Origin: Pantoea sp. Ep11b
Lineage (GTDB): Bacteria > Pseudomonadota > Gammaproteobacteria > Enterobacterales > Enterobacteriaceae
DNA: 64,000 nucleotides
Assembly (NCBI RefSeq): GCF_040783975.1
Contig: NZ_CP160631.1
Coordinates: 2,418,001 to 2,482,000, forward strand
Reading direction: 5' to 3'
Each line of letters opens with the position of its first letter. Position 1 is the stretch's first letter. The position numbers were made by a program, and so were the translations under genes. Under the pieces are notes generated by a model, which had not been told where the DNA came from, did not search any database, and saw only the letters and a program-made list of their open reading frames with translations. This document shows positions 17,464-27,082 of this stretch, piece after piece.

Positions 17464-17574
17464 TCGGCAGGCTCCGCTGCTCATTTCCTCTCTGGCAGCC
17501 TTGAGGCCAGATGACGGGTGGCGGCTCCGGAGAAGACGTTGTCCGGGCACGGGAGAGCATACCCTGCTGAAAGC

Positions 17575-17664
17575 AAAAAAAAGCCCGCCATTGGGCGGGC
17601 AACAATACTGGAAGCAATGTGAGCAATGTCGTGCTTTTCTCCGGCAGAGCCACCGTCGAATCGC
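17575..17664 (-). ncRNA. ryhB: Small RNA RyhB (iron-sparing)
   Basis: The minus strand carries the RyhB core, AAAGCACGACATTGCTCACA followed by TTGCTTCCAGTATTG, which as I recall it is identical to E. coli RyhB except at the last base or so. It then ends in a GC hairpin (GCCCGCC/GGCGGGC) with eight T. The predicted 90-nt length, starting GCGATTCGACGG, equals E. coli RyhB. The 5' stem and terminator stem differ in sequence. RyhB, made when Fur is free of iron, uses Hfq to shut down mRNAs of iron-containing proteins such as sodB, sdhCDAB and acnA/B. In E. coli it lies near yhhX; here it lies between pspF and sapA. Confidence 0.95.
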
Positions 17665-17668
17665 CAAT

Positions 17669-17691
17669 GAATAATAATCATTCTTATTATC
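17669..17691 (-). promoter_or_regulatory. Fur box and promoter of ryhB
   Basis: A 23-base dyad of Fur type: minus-strand GATAATAAGAATGATTATTA followed by TTC, close to GATAATGATAATCATTATC. It covers a good -10 hexamer (TATTAT at -12 to -7 from the predicted 5' end). TTTACA about 18 bases upstream can serve as -35. This predicts repression by Fe-Fur. Confidence 0.9.
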
Positions 17692-17852
17692 ATCTGTAAA
17701 CCTTTAGTTGAGAATTTTTCTCATTACCACACCCTCTGTGCGTGCTTTTTTACGCGACGATGATGAAAATCAGGCTGGCAGTCGTCGCAGGTTTTGGGAC
17801 AACGCCCGCTTTGCGATACACTCTGCGTAATGCCTCAAAATCGTTGAGTTCT

Positions 17853-19475
17853 ATGTCAAAACTACTGTATTCGCTGTTGCTGAGCCTCAGTGCGTTGAGT
17901 GCCCCTGCGTGGTCGGCACCGGCAGGTGATATCCGCCAGACCGGCTTTGTCTATTGCGTCAGCGGCACGCTGAACACCTTTAACCCGCAGATGGCCAGCA
18001 GCGGGCTGACGGTCGATACGCTGGCAGCACAGCTCTATGATCGGCTGCTGGACGTTGATCCCTATACCTATCGTCTCAAGCCCGACCTGGCGTCGGGATG
18101 GGAAGTGCGCGACAACGGCGCGACCTATCGCTTCCATCTGCGCAGCGGCGTACAGTTTCAGCAGACCAATCAGTTCCGCCCGACCCGCACGCTCAACGCC
18201 GACGATGTGGTATTCAGCTTTGCCCGGATGTTTGATCGTCATCATCCCTGGCATAACGTCAATGGCGGCTACTACCCCTACTTTGACAGCCTGCAGTTTG
18301 CGGATTCGGTACAGAGCGTCAGAAAAATCGACAACCGGACCGTGGAGTTCAGGCTGAACAGCCCGGATGCCTCGTTCCTCTGGCATATGGCGACCCACTA
18401 TGCGCCCGTGCTGTCGAAAGAGTACGCCGATCAGCTTACCGCGCAGGGACGACAGGAAGAGCTGGATCGGCAGCCGGTCGGCACCGGTCCCTATCAGCTC
18501 AGTGAATATCGCACCGGTCAGTACATCCGGCTGGCACGGAATCCTCACTACTGGAAAGGCGTGCCGCGCCTGCAACAGGCGGTGATCGATCTCGGTTCGG
18601 GCGGCACCGGACGACTCTCAAAATTGTTAACCGGTGAATGTGACGTGCTGGCCTATCCCGCGGCCAGCCAGCTGACGATTCTGCGCGACGACCCCCGTCT
18701 GCGGATGACGCTGCGCCCCGGGATGAACGTCGCCTATCTGGCCTTTAATACCCGTAAACCGCCGCTCGACCGGCCGGAAGTGCGTCATGCGCTGGCGCTG
18801 GCGATCAACAATGAACGCCTGATGGAGTCCATCTATTACGGCACCGCCGAAACGGCGGCCTCTATCCTGCCGCGCGCCTCCTGGGCTTACGACAACGATG
18901 CCCGCATCACCAGCTACGATCCGGCGAAGTCCCGGGCGGCGCTGGCCTCGCTTGGGATCAGCGATTTGCATCTGCGGCTGGTGGTACCGGTCGCCTCCCA
19001 GTCCTGGAATCCCAGCCCGCTGAAAACCGCCGAACTGTTGCAGGCGGATCTGGCGCAGGTGGGTGTCCGGCTGACGATTGTGCCGGTAGAGGGCCGTTTT
19101 CAGGAGGCGCAGCTGATGGCGATGAATCACGATCTGACGCTTTCGGGCTGGGCGACGGACAGCAACGACCCCGACAGCTTCTTCCGGCCTCTGCTGAGCT
19201 GTGCGGCAATTCGTTCGCAGACCAATTATGCCCACTGGTGCTCACCCGCCTTCGATGAAACGCTGCAGAATGCCCTGTTATCCCAGCAGCTCGCTGGCCG
19301 CATCGACAGTTATGACAAGGCACAGCAGATTCTGGCGCAGGAGCTGCCGGTGCTGCCGCTGGCCTCCTCGTTACGGTTGCAGGCGTTTCGGCATGATATT
19401 AAAGGGCTGGTGCTGAGTCCGTTCGGTAACGCATCCTTTGCCGGGGTTTATCGTGAAAGCGACAAGGAAAAGTAA
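17853..19475 (+). CDS. sapA: SapA periplasmic peptide-binding protein
   Basis: A solute-binding protein (family 5) of the Sap ABC system, linked to resistance to antimicrobial peptides, heme or peptide uptake and, in E. coli, putrescine export by SapBCDF. The ATG at 17853 opens a signal peptide ending about SAPAWSAPA, giving 540 residues. GFVYCVSGTLNTFNPQMASSGL and LDRQPVGTGPYQLSEY match E. coli SapA. Upstream in-frame Mets lack a signal-like start. First gene of sapABCDF, all tightly packed. Confidence 0.95.
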   Translation: MSKLLYSLLLSLSALSAPAWSAPAGDIRQTGFVYCVSGTLNTFNPQMASSGLTVDTLAAQLYDRLLDVDPYTYRLKPDLASGWEVRDNGATYRFHLRSGVQFQQTNQFRPTRTLNADDVVFSFARMFDRHHPWHNVNGGYYPYFDSLQFADSVQSVRKIDNRTVEFRLNSPDASFLWHMATHYAPVLSKEYADQLTAQGRQEELDRQPVGTGPYQLSEYRTGQYIRLARNPHYWKGVPRLQQAVIDLGSGGTGRLSKLLTGECDVLAYPAASQLTILRDDPRLRMTLRPGMNVAYLAFNTRKPPLDRPEVRHALALAINNERLMESIYYGTAETAASILPRASWAYDNDARITSYDPAKSRAALASLGISDLHLRLVVPVASQSWNPSPLKTAELLQADLAQVGVRLTIVPVEGRFQEAQLMAMNHDLTLSGWATDSNDPDSFFRPLLSCAAIRSQTNYAHWCSPAFDETLQNALLSQQLAGRIDSYDKAQQILAQELPVLPLASSLRLQAFRHDIKGLVLSPFGNASFAGVYRESDKEK

Positions 19476-20441
19476 GTGATTATCTATATTCTGCGGCGTC
19501 TGCTGCTGCTGATCATTACCCTGTTTCTGCTGTCGCTGGTCAGCTTCAGCCTGAGCTACTTCACTCCCAATGCGCCGCTGGAAGGCGCGGCGCTCTCCGA
19601 CGCCTGGTGGTTCTGGTTTAAAGGGATGCTGCAGTTCGATTTCGGCGTCTCCAGCACCAACGGACAGGAGATTGGCCTGCAGCTGCGTGAGGTTTTCCCG
19701 GCGACCATGGAGTTATGCATCCTGGCCTTCCTGTTTGCCCTGCTGGTGGGGATCCCGCTGGGGATCTGTGCCGGGGTCATGCGCAATAAATGGCAGGATA
19801 AAACCATCAGTGCGCTGGCGCTTTTCGGCTTTTCTGCGCCGATTTTCTGGCTCGCGCTGCTGCTGACGCTCTTCTTCTCGCTGACTCTGGGCTGGCTGCC
19901 GGTGTCGGGTCGCCACGATTTGCTCTATCCGGTGAAGAATATCTCGGGCTTTGCATTGATCGACGCCTGGCTGAGTCCTTCGCCGTGGCGGCACGAGATG
20001 ATTGTCAGCGCTCTCTCTCACCTGGTGCTGCCGGTGCTGGTGCTGGCGATGGCGCCGACGACGGAGGTGATCCGCTTGCTGCGCAACAGCACCAGCGACG
20101 TAATGGATAAAAACTATGTTAAAGCGGCCGCCACGCGCGGTCTGTCGCGCTTTACGGTGATCCGCCGCCATGTGCTGCACAATGCGCTGCCGCCGGTGAT
20201 CCCGCGTCTGGGCCTGCAATTCTCGACCATGATTACACTGGCGATGATCACCGAGATGGTCTTTAACTGGCCTGGCCTCGGCCGCTGGCTGATCAACGCG
20301 ATTCGTCAGCAGGATTATGCGGCGATCTCCGCCGGTGTGATGGTAGTCGGCGGGCTGGTGATACTGGTCAACGTCATTTCTGACGTCATTGGTGCGGCGC
20401 TGAATCCGCTGAAACATAAGGAATGGTATGCCCGTCGATAA
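19476..20441 (+). CDS. sapB: Sap ABC transporter permease SapB
   Basis: A DppB-type inner-membrane permease of 321 residues with six predicted helices. It has the permease EAA-loop signature [26 protein letters not shown], which contacts the ATPases. The start is a GTG placed directly after the sapA stop, with GGAAAAGTAA ahead; this N-terminus ([13 protein letters not shown]) aligns with E. coli. The 3' end overlaps sapC by 14 bases. Confidence 0.96.
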   Translation: MIIYILRRLLLLIITLFLLSLVSFSLSYFTPNAPLEGAALSDAWWFWFKGMLQFDFGVSSTNGQEIGLQLREVFPATMELCILAFLFALLVGIPLGICAGVMRNKWQDKTISALALFGFSAPIFWLALLLTLFFSLTLGWLPVSGRHDLLYPVKNISGFALIDAWLSPSPWRHEMIVSALSHLVLPVLVLAMAPTTEVIRLLRNSTSDVMDKNYVKAAATRGLSRFTVIRRHVLHNALPPVIPRLGLQFSTMITLAMITEMVFNWPGLGRWLINAIRQQDYAAISAGVMVVGGLVILVNVISDVIGAALNPLKHKEWYARR

Positions 20442-21318
20442 TATCTACGCCGAAAAACGCCTGCCCAGTGCCTTTCGTCAGAGCTGGCAGCACTTCTACA
20501 GCAAACCGATCTCGATGGTCGGGCTGTATGGCTTCGGCGCGCTGCTGCTGCTCTGCCTTTTTGGCGGCCTGATTGCGCCTTACGGCATCGATCAGCAGTT
20601 CCTGGGCTATCAGCTGCTGCCGCCCTCCTGGTCCCGCTACGGCGATGTCTCCTTTTTTCTGGGGACTGACGATCTCGGCCGTGATGTCCTGAGCCGCCTG
20701 TTGAGCGGCGCGGGCCCGACGGTCGGCTCCGCGATGCTGGTCACGATCTTCGCTACCCTGGGCGCGCTGGTGCTGGGCGTGCTGGCGGGTATGACGCACG
20801 GCATCCGCTCAGCGGTGATGAACCATGTGCTGGATACCCTGCTTTCGATCCCGTCGCTGTTGCTGGCGATCATCGTGGTGGCATTTCTTGGGCCACGGCT
20901 GGAACATGCGCTGCTGGCGGTCTGGCTGGCGCTGATGCCACGTCTGGTACGCGAGATTTACAGCGCCGTACACGATGAGCTGGAAAAAGAGTATGTGGTG
21001 GCAGCGCGTCTTGATGGGGCGAGCGGGCGCAATATCCTGCGCTACGCCATCATGCCGAACATTTTGCCGATGTTGATCACCGAGATTACCCGTGCACTGT
21101 CGATGGCGATTCTCGATATCGCGGCGCTGGGATTTCTCGACCTGGGCGCACAACTGCCCTCACCGGAATGGGGTGCGATGCTGGGTGATTCGCTGGAGCT
21201 GATTTACGTCGCCCCCTGGACCGTGATGCTGCCCGGCGTGGCGCTGATGATCAGCGTGTTAATTATCAACCTGCTCGGTGACGGCATCCGTCGCGCCGTC
21301 GAAGCGGGAGTGGAATAA
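20428..21318 (+). CDS. sapC: Sap ABC transporter permease SapC
   Basis: A DppC-type permease of 296 residues, partner of SapB. It has an N-terminal cytoplasmic stretch, a first helix at about 32-54, and the EAA loop [22 protein letters not shown]. The ATG lies inside the last codons of sapB with AAGGA five bases before it, so translation is coupled. Confidence 0.96.
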   Translation: MPVDNIYAEKRLPSAFRQSWQHFYSKPISMVGLYGFGALLLLCLFGGLIAPYGIDQQFLGYQLLPPSWSRYGDVSFFLGTDDLGRDVLSRLLSGAGPTVGSAMLVTIFATLGALVLGVLAGMTHGIRSAVMNHVLDTLLSIPSLLLAIIVVAFLGPRLEHALLAVWLALMPRLVREIYSAVHDELEKEYVVAARLDGASGRNILRYAIMPNILPMLITEITRALSMAILDIAALGFLDLGAQLPSPEWGAMLGDSLELIYVAPWTVMLPGVALMISVLIINLLGDGIRRAVEAGVE

Positions 21319-22314
21319 ATGCCGTTACTTGATATCCGTAATCTGACCATTGAATTTATGACCGCTGACGGGCCGGTCAAGGCGGTCGATCGTGTCAATC
21401 TGACACTGGGCGAAGGCGAGATCCGCGGGCTGGTCGGCGAGTCCGGCTCCGGTAAAAGCCTGGTCGCCAAGGCTATCTGCGGCGTGACCAATGATAACTG
21501 GCGAGTCACCGCCGATCGCATGGTCTTCGATGATGTCGATCTGCTGCGCCTGACGCCGCGCGAGCGCCGCCGCATCATCGGCCATAACGTCTCGATGATT
21601 TTTCAGGAGCCGCAATCCTGTCTCGATCCCTCCGAGAGCATCGGTCGTCAGCTGATGCAGGTTATTCCGCGCTGGACCTACAAAGGTCCCTGGCTGAAAC
21701 GCTTCTGGTTCTGGCGTAAAACCCGCGCCATCGAACTGCTGCATCGCGTCGGCATCAAAGATCACAAAGATATTATGCGCAGCTTTCCCTATGAGCTGAC
21801 CGAAGGCGAGTGTCAGAAGGTGATGATCGCCATTGCCCTGGCAAACCAGCCGCGACTGCTGATTGCCGATGAACCGACCAACGCCATGGAGCCGACCACC
21901 CAGGCGCAGATTTTTCGCCTGCTGAGCCGCCTGAATCAGAATAATAACACCACGATCCTGCTGATCAGCCACGACCTGCGCACCATGAGCCAGTGGGCTG
22001 ACCGCATTAATGTGATGTACTGCGGCCAGACGGTGGAAACCGCACAGAGCGAAGATTTAATGAGCACGCCGCACCATCCCTATACCCAGGCGCTGATTCG
22101 GGCAATGCCCGATTTTGGTCGCGCCCTGCCGCACAAGAGCCGCCTGAATACGCTGTCGGGCGCGATTCCGTCGCTGGAGAGCCTGCCGATTGGCTGTCGT
22201 CTGGGGCCACGCTGCCCCTATGCGCAGCGCAAATGTATCGAGACGCCCCGGCTGACCGGCAGCAAAACGCACCTCTATGCCTGTCACTTCCCGCTGAATA
22301 TGGAGGGCCAGTAG
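21319..22314 (+). CDS. sapD: Sap transporter ATP-binding protein SapD
   Basis: An ABC ATPase of 331 residues energising SapBC. In E. coli, SapD also supports Trk potassium uptake. Walker A is GESGSGKS, the ABC signature is degenerate as in E. coli (LTEGECQKV), and Walker B is LLIADEPT. The oligopeptide-type C-terminal domain has [14 protein letters not shown]. The ATG directly follows the sapC stop. Confidence 0.96.
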   Translation: MPLLDIRNLTIEFMTADGPVKAVDRVNLTLGEGEIRGLVGESGSGKSLVAKAICGVTNDNWRVTADRMVFDDVDLLRLTPRERRRIIGHNVSMIFQEPQSCLDPSESIGRQLMQVIPRWTYKGPWLKRFWFWRKTRAIELLHRVGIKDHKDIMRSFPYELTEGECQKVMIAIALANQPRLLIADEPTNAMEPTTQAQIFRLLSRLNQNNNTTILLISHDLRTMSQWADRINVMYCGQTVETAQSEDLMSTPHHPYTQALIRAMPDFGRALPHKSRLNTLSGAIPSLESLPIGCRLGPRCPYAQRKCIETPRLTGSKTHLYACHFPLNMEGQ

Positions 22315-22315
22315 C

Positions 22316-23119
22316 ATGGAAACCCTGCTCGAAGTGCGTAATCTGAGTAAAACCTTTCGCTATCGCACAGGCCTGTTTCGTCGTCAGCACGTTGAGGCGG
22401 TGAAGTCGGTCAGCTTTACCCTGCGTGAGCGGCAGACGCTGGCGATCATCGGTGAAAATGGCTCCGGGAAATCCACGCTGGCGAAGATGCTCAGCGGCAT
22501 GGTCGCGCCCACCGAGGGGGAGATTCTGATTGACGATCATCCGCTGACCTTCGGCGATTATGGCTATCGCAGCCAGCGCATCCGCATGATTTTTCAGGAC
22601 CCGTCCACCTCGCTGAACCCGCGTCAGCGCATCAGCCAGATCCTGGAGTTCCCCCTGCGGCTGAATACCGATCTTGATGCTGAGGCGCGCGAAAAGCGCA
22701 TTATCGCCACGCTGCGCCAGGTGGGCCTGCTGCGCGATCACGCCGGCTACTATCCGCATATGCTGGCGCCCGGTCAGAAACAGCGTCTGGGGCTGGCGCG
22801 TGCGCTGATCCTGCAACCTAAGGTGATTGTGGCTGACGAAGCACTGGCATCGCTGGACATGACAATGCGTTCCCAACTGGTGAACCTGATGCTGGAGCTG
22901 CAGGAAAAGCACGGCATCGCCTACATCTATGTCACCCAGCATCTGGGGATGATGAAGCACATCAGCGACAAAGTGCTGGTGATGCATCAGGGCGAAGTAG
23001 TGGAACGTGGCGGCACCGCCGATGTGCTGGCCTCTCCGCTGCACGATCTGACCCGTCGGCTGATCAGCAGCCACTTTGGTGAAGCGTTAAGTGCTGAAGC
23101 CTGGCGGCGCGAGCGCTGA
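22316..23119 (+). CDS. sapF: Sap transporter ATP-binding protein SapF
   Basis: The second ABC ATPase of the Sap system, 267 residues. Walker A is GENGSGKST; the signature region is atypical (LAPGQKQRLGLARAL, with LAPGQ in place of LSGGQ), which E. coli SapF also shows; Walker B is VIVADEAL. It has a strong GGAGG ribosome site and starts one base after the sapD stop. Last gene of the operon; fabI follows with its own leader. Confidence 0.95.
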   Translation: METLLEVRNLSKTFRYRTGLFRRQHVEAVKSVSFTLRERQTLAIIGENGSGKSTLAKMLSGMVAPTEGEILIDDHPLTFGDYGYRSQRIRMIFQDPSTSLNPRQRISQILEFPLRLNTDLDAEAREKRIIATLRQVGLLRDHAGYYPHMLAPGQKQRLGLARALILQPKVIVADEALASLDMTMRSQLVNLMLELQEKHGIAYIYVTQHLGMMKHISDKVLVMHQGEVVERGGTADVLASPLHDLTRRLISSHFGEALSAEAWRRER

Positions 23120-23260
23120 TTTTTGCCGCCTGTCCCGGAAATTGCGGGCCGGTTTACCTGATTTATGAGAGACGTGCTAGAATCCGCACGTCGATTAACG
23201 TCGGTCGCTTACTTTTTAATCATGCGGCCGCCAACTACAATGACCATAAGGATTACAGCT

Positions 23261-24049
23261 ATGGGTTTTCTTTCCGGTAAGCGCATTCTGATTACTGGCG
23301 TTGCCAGTAAACTTTCCATCGCCTACGGTATTGCACAGGCGATGCACAAACAGGGCGCAGAGCTGGCTTTCACCTACCAGAACGACAAGTTAAAAGGTCG
23401 TGTGGAAGAGTTTGCCAAAGAGTTGGGTTCAGACATCGTGCTGCCATGTGACGTAGCCGAAGATGAGAGCATCAAATCTCTGTTCACTGAACTGGCAAAA
23501 ACCTGGGCGAAATTTGACGGTTTCGTTCACTCTATCGGCTTCGCCCCTGGCGAGCAGCTGGTTGGCGACTATGTGAACGCCGTTACCCGCGAAGGCTTCA
23601 AAATCGCGCATGACATCAGTGCCTACAGCTTCGTTGCTATGGCTAAAGAGTGCCGCGAGATGCTGAACCCGCACTCTGCGCTGCTGACGCTCTCTTACCT
23701 GGGCGCTGAGCGCGCGATCCCGAACTACAACGTGATGGGTCTGGCTAAAGCGTCTCTGGAAGCAAACGTGCGTTACATGGCAAACGCCATGGGCCCGGAA
23801 GGCGTGCGTGTTAACGCCGTGTCTGCAGGTCCTATCCGCACCCTGGCGGCCTCAGGCATCAAAGATTTCCGTAAGATGCTGGCACACTGCGAAGCGGTTA
23901 CCCCGATTCGCCGTACCGTGACCATCGAAGATGTCGGTAACTCAGCAGCATTCCTCTGCTCTGACCTCGCTGGCGGCATCACCGGTGAAGTGGTCCACGT
24001 TGATGGCGGCTTCAGCATCGCCGCTATGAACGAACTGGAACTGAAATAA
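23261..24049 (+). CDS. fabI: Enoyl-ACP reductase FabI
   Basis: An NADH-dependent enoyl-[acyl-carrier-protein] reductase, the last step of each fatty-acid elongation cycle and the target of triclosan. The ATG at 23261 (TAAGGATTACAGCT upstream) gives 262 residues, identical in length and near-identical in sequence to E. coli. The active-site Tyr-x6-Lys lies in [12 protein letters not shown], and the nucleotide fold starts [13 protein letters not shown]. It is a single-gene unit with a 140-base leader and a strong terminator. Confidence 0.98.
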   Translation: MGFLSGKRILITGVASKLSIAYGIAQAMHKQGAELAFTYQNDKLKGRVEEFAKELGSDIVLPCDVAEDESIKSLFTELAKTWAKFDGFVHSIGFAPGEQLVGDYVNAVTREGFKIAHDISAYSFVAMAKECREMLNPHSALLTLSYLGAERAIPNYNVMGLAKASLEANVRYMANAMGPEGVRVNAVSAGPIRTLAASGIKDFRKMLAHCEAVTPIRRTVTIEDVGNSAAFLCSDLAGGITGEVVHVDGGFSIAAMNELELK

Positions 24050-24056
24050 GTTCCTG

Positions 24057-24081
24057 AAGGGCGAGCCTGGCTCGCCCTTTT
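24057..24081 (+). terminator. Intrinsic terminator of fabI
   Basis: Stem GGGCGAG/CTCGCCC with loop CCTGG and four T, beginning 10 bases after the stop. Confidence 0.88.
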
Positions 24082-24265
24082 CCTCCCCTCTGCCGCACCC
24101 TTCCTGCCTGATTTTCCTGTCGTTATACCGTAACGCTATTAATTATCACCGATCAATCTTTTGTCCCGGACTGACCATCAGCGACGATAAGCCAGCCCTT
24201 CGGTTTATGCACATTTTCAGATTCTGCCGCTGCATGCCGAACCCGAATCTGCAAAAGGATTGATC

Positions 24266-25378
24266 ATGGAACAACGCCGCTATCCGGGCCATAACCACTG
24301 GTTTTACGAGAGCCAGACCAGTCCACGTACCTCGCAGGCCGCGCCGCTGGTACCCGAGGCCGCCCATATTGACGATCGTTTCCTGCTGGGCTGTCACGGT
24401 GATAACGCGGAGATGCAGGCACTGCTGCGCGCTCATCAGCCCGCTCTGCTGGCCGCGCGCGATCTGGCGCAGCTTCTTTTTCCCGATCGCGTGGCGACGT
24501 CGCTCACCCACACCCTGACGCTTTACGATCGCCTCAGCACCGCGCTGACGGTGGCGCAGGTTACGGGGATTCAGCGGCTATGTAATCACTACTCTGCACG
24601 CCTCAATCCCCTGCCCGGCCCTGACTCCTCACGCGAGAGTAATAATCGTCTGACCCAGATTACGCAGTATGCGCGCCAGCTGGCGATGCAGCCGGAGCTG
24701 ATTGGTGCCAGCGCGATCACGGCACTGGATGCGGTTGGCCTGACGGCGCCCGATATTGTGACGCTGAACCAGCTGATCGGCTTTGTCTCTTATCAGGCGC
24801 GAGTGGTCGCCGGACTTCAGGCATTGCAGGCGCAGCCGGTTCGCTGGCTGCCAGGCAGTACCGCCCCGCCGGATGCGGACGCCAGCGGATTTGACCAGCC
24901 TGGCCGCTGGCAGCCCGCGCTGAAACCGCTGGAATTACGTTATGCCAGTGCGGAACAGCTTACGGCCATTACCCGCTGTCAGCCATTGCCCGGCATGCAG
25001 GAGGCGGTCTGGCTGCTGGCACATGATCCCGCTGCACTCTATGGCTGGGCGCAACTGCGTCAGCATCTGCCGCAGGACTTAACTCTGGCGGAGGCGACCG
25101 CGGCCCGCATTCTGGGCAGCCGCTGGGGATTCCGGCTGCTGCCGGGGAATGAAAGATTAATCGAAGGGGTGGATGAGGCCGGGGCCACAGGCGAGCAGCA
25201 GCAGATCATTGCGCTGGCGGCGCAGCTCACCCGGTCGCCGGAACGCTTCAGCGCCGCACATCTGCAGCCGCTGATGGCGGCGGGCCGGGAGCCGGAGGCG
25301 CTGTTCGCGCTGATTCAGTGTGTTGCCATTGGCAACTGGAACAGCCGTCTGTTTTACGCGCTGGGTGAGTCGCGGTAG
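24266..25378 (+). CDS. yciW: YciW, carboxymuconolactone-decarboxylase/AhpD-like protein
   Basis: Probable ortholog of E. coli YciW, judged from position next to fabI, length (370 residues) and start (MEQRRYPGHNHWFYESQ). It looks like a two-domain CMD/AhpD-type alpha-helical protein: each half has a helical array such as LNQLIGFVSYQARVVAGLQAL. The typical CxxC of AhpD peroxidases is not present. E. coli yciW belongs to the CysB regulon and has been connected to cysteine metabolism, but the reaction is not known. The ATG at 24266 has AAAAGGA seven bases upstream. Confidence 0.8.
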   Translation: MEQRRYPGHNHWFYESQTSPRTSQAAPLVPEAAHIDDRFLLGCHGDNAEMQALLRAHQPALLAARDLAQLLFPDRVATSLTHTLTLYDRLSTALTVAQVTGIQRLCNHYSARLNPLPGPDSSRESNNRLTQITQYARQLAMQPELIGASAITALDAVGLTAPDIVTLNQLIGFVSYQARVVAGLQALQAQPVRWLPGSTAPPDADASGFDQPGRWQPALKPLELRYASAEQLTAITRCQPLPGMQEAVWLLAHDPAALYGWAQLRQHLPQDLTLAEATAARILGSRWGFRLLPGNERLIEGVDEAGATGEQQQIIALAAQLTRSPERFSAAHLQPLMAAGREPEALFALIQCVAIGNWNSRLFYALGESR

Positions 25379-25385
25379 CAGATAC

Positions 25386-26295
25386 TCAGACCGGCAGCAG
25401 GCCGCGCGCCTCGTCGAAGAAGTGCTGTGCCAGCGGGGTCGCGCGGCCCGGCTCGGCAATCACCAGGGCCGCCTGACGGGCCATCGGCGGCAGTATAATC
25501 GCGCGCTGCTGTAGCCCCTGCAACGATGCGGGCAGCAGGTGCCCGACCGGGGAGACCAGCAGGCCAAGACCGACCTGCGCGCACTGCATCAGCTGCATCA
25601 CAGAGGCGCTCTCGACGATCACCCGTGGCACCAGCCCCGTCTCACGAAAAGCCATATCCAGATAGCGACGGAAATAGCGCGTCGGTTCCGCCAGACAGAG
25701 CGGCTGCTGTGCCAGGTCAGAGAGTGCCAGTGGCGTCTCCCCCACCAGCGCCGGGAAATAGTCGGGGTGGAATATCGCCTCAACGCCTCTGTCCGCCAGC
25801 ATCTCGGTCTGAAAATGAAGCTCCCGCAGGGTTGCCATCTCAAAGAATCCGATCCCGACATCCACAGTGTGGCTGTTGAGGGCTTCGAGTAGTTGATCGG
25901 CGCTGAGCACGGCAATCCGGTAGTCGAGCTGAGGATAACGGGCCTGAACCGCCTTCAGCAGCAGCGGCAGCGCCATGCTGCACTGTGGCACTACGCCCAC
26001 CCGCAGTGTGCCGTTCACGCCATGTTTCAGCGACTCGACTTCCAGCTTCAGTCCCTGATAGACCGAGACGATCTCCCTGGCCCACGCCAGCACCCGATCG
26101 CCTTCAGGGGTAAAACCAGCGAAATTATTGCTGCGGTTTATCAGCGGCAGACCCAGCTCGCGCTCCAGATTTTTCAGGCGCATCGAAAGGGTCGGCTGGG
26201 TAACGAAACTGGCTTCGGCGGCACGACCGAAATGGCGTTCGCGCTCCAGGTTGCACAGGTATATAAGCTGTTTAATGTCGATTTTGTTTTTCCAT
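25386..26295 (-). CDS. LysR-family regulator with an apparent frameshift near its start
   Basis: A LysR-type regulator; target unknown. The substrate-binding domain and most of the DNA-binding helix-turn-helix are intact (RERHFGRAAEASFVTQPTLS, then a PLINRSNNFAGFTPEG turn). The frame is open only back to the stop before 26290, and no ATG, GTG or TTG occurs in frame ahead of IDIKQLIYLCN. The only ATG nearby, at 26295, is out of frame by one base across a run of five T at 26287-26291 (A on the coding strand). Removing one base there would give MENKIDIKQL, a normal LysR start. So this is a sequencing error, a real frameshift, or a non-standard ATC start at 26282. An internal ATG at 26183 would delete the helix-turn-helix. 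It is convergent with yciW, the stops being only a few bases apart. Confidence 0.75.
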
Positions 26296-26668
26296 CAGCG
26301 ACTTACGATTAATTATTTTATGCAGCGCGTTTTTTATCTGCTGCCTGATGTACAGCTAATTTCGCAGGCATCTGCGTGGCGTGGCGATGCTCATGATAAG
26401 CCGATTAGTGCCAGGCTTCAAACCAGCGGACACATCGCCTCTCAGCCGGTTACCTGACAGAGATGTTACCCGACCTGGATTGATTCTGTTGCAAAAGAGA
26501 GCCGTCAGTTTGCCCCCTAATCTGCGGGATTGTCCTGTTCAGGCAATCTGAAATGATGCCGCTATGATGAACCCTACGTCACCCTAAAGCTTCAGGAGAA
26601 CGAAGCGTTTCCCTTCAGCAGCTGTTTTATGTTTGAATTGTTAAAATTTGATGAGGTTATGACTGTTT
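26296..26668. other. Intergenic stretch, no gene recognised
   Basis: 373 bases between the divergent LysR and zinc-ribbon genes. Reading frames here are short and lack ribosome sites. It presumably holds both promoters; no specific site was recognised. Confidence 0.5.
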
Positions 26669-26875
26669 ATGGATGAGATAGATTTAGCTCAGGAGCGTGA
26701 AGAAGCGCATCTCGCCGCCTCTCTGGCGGCACGTAAGCCAAAAGTGCTGAGTCCTGACGGCATGTGCATCTGGTGTAAAGATGAGTCTGTCGTGGCTGAC
26801 ACGGCCTTCTGTTCCGTTGAGTGCGATGAGGATTTTCACAAGTATCGCCGGGAGCAGCGGCAGCGTATCAGCTGA
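26669..26875 (+). CDS. Small zinc-ribbon protein
   Basis: A 68-residue protein with an acidic helical N-terminus (MDEIDLAQEREEAHLAASLAARK) and a compact four-cysteine motif: CIWC, 14 residues, then CSVEC, which should bind one zinc. The N-terminal pattern resembles the DksA/TraR-type and DUF2116-type zinc proteins often found in phages and plasmids, but the C-terminus differs, so no name is given. A GAGG lies 12 bases before the ATG, a longer gap than usual. A five-codon overlapping frame (ATG at 26658) ends on the GATGA of this start and may couple translation. Confidence 0.7.
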   Translation: MDEIDLAQEREEAHLAASLAARKPKVLSPDGMCIWCKDESVVADTAFCSVECDEDFHKYRREQRQRIS

Positions 26876-27082
26876 CGGACGGTTCGGGGGCCAGCCAGCC
26901 AGCATCGCGTCGCGCGCTGCTGGTCACTCCTTACCCTGCGTGACTCAGCGGCAGAGGACTTTCCGCACTGCCCCCCCTCTTTACTCGCATCGCTTTTCCG
27001 GGATGACATTTACATCCTGGCCTGTTGCTGTCCATACTCAATAAAGATAAAAGCGGTCCTGCTAATCTGAGGAGACAGATTC

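Noticed and set aside
22007..23074. A 355-codon minus-strand frame opposite sapD and sapF
   Set aside because: A shadow of two conserved ATPases; the protein has no recognisable domain and shows typical antisense composition.
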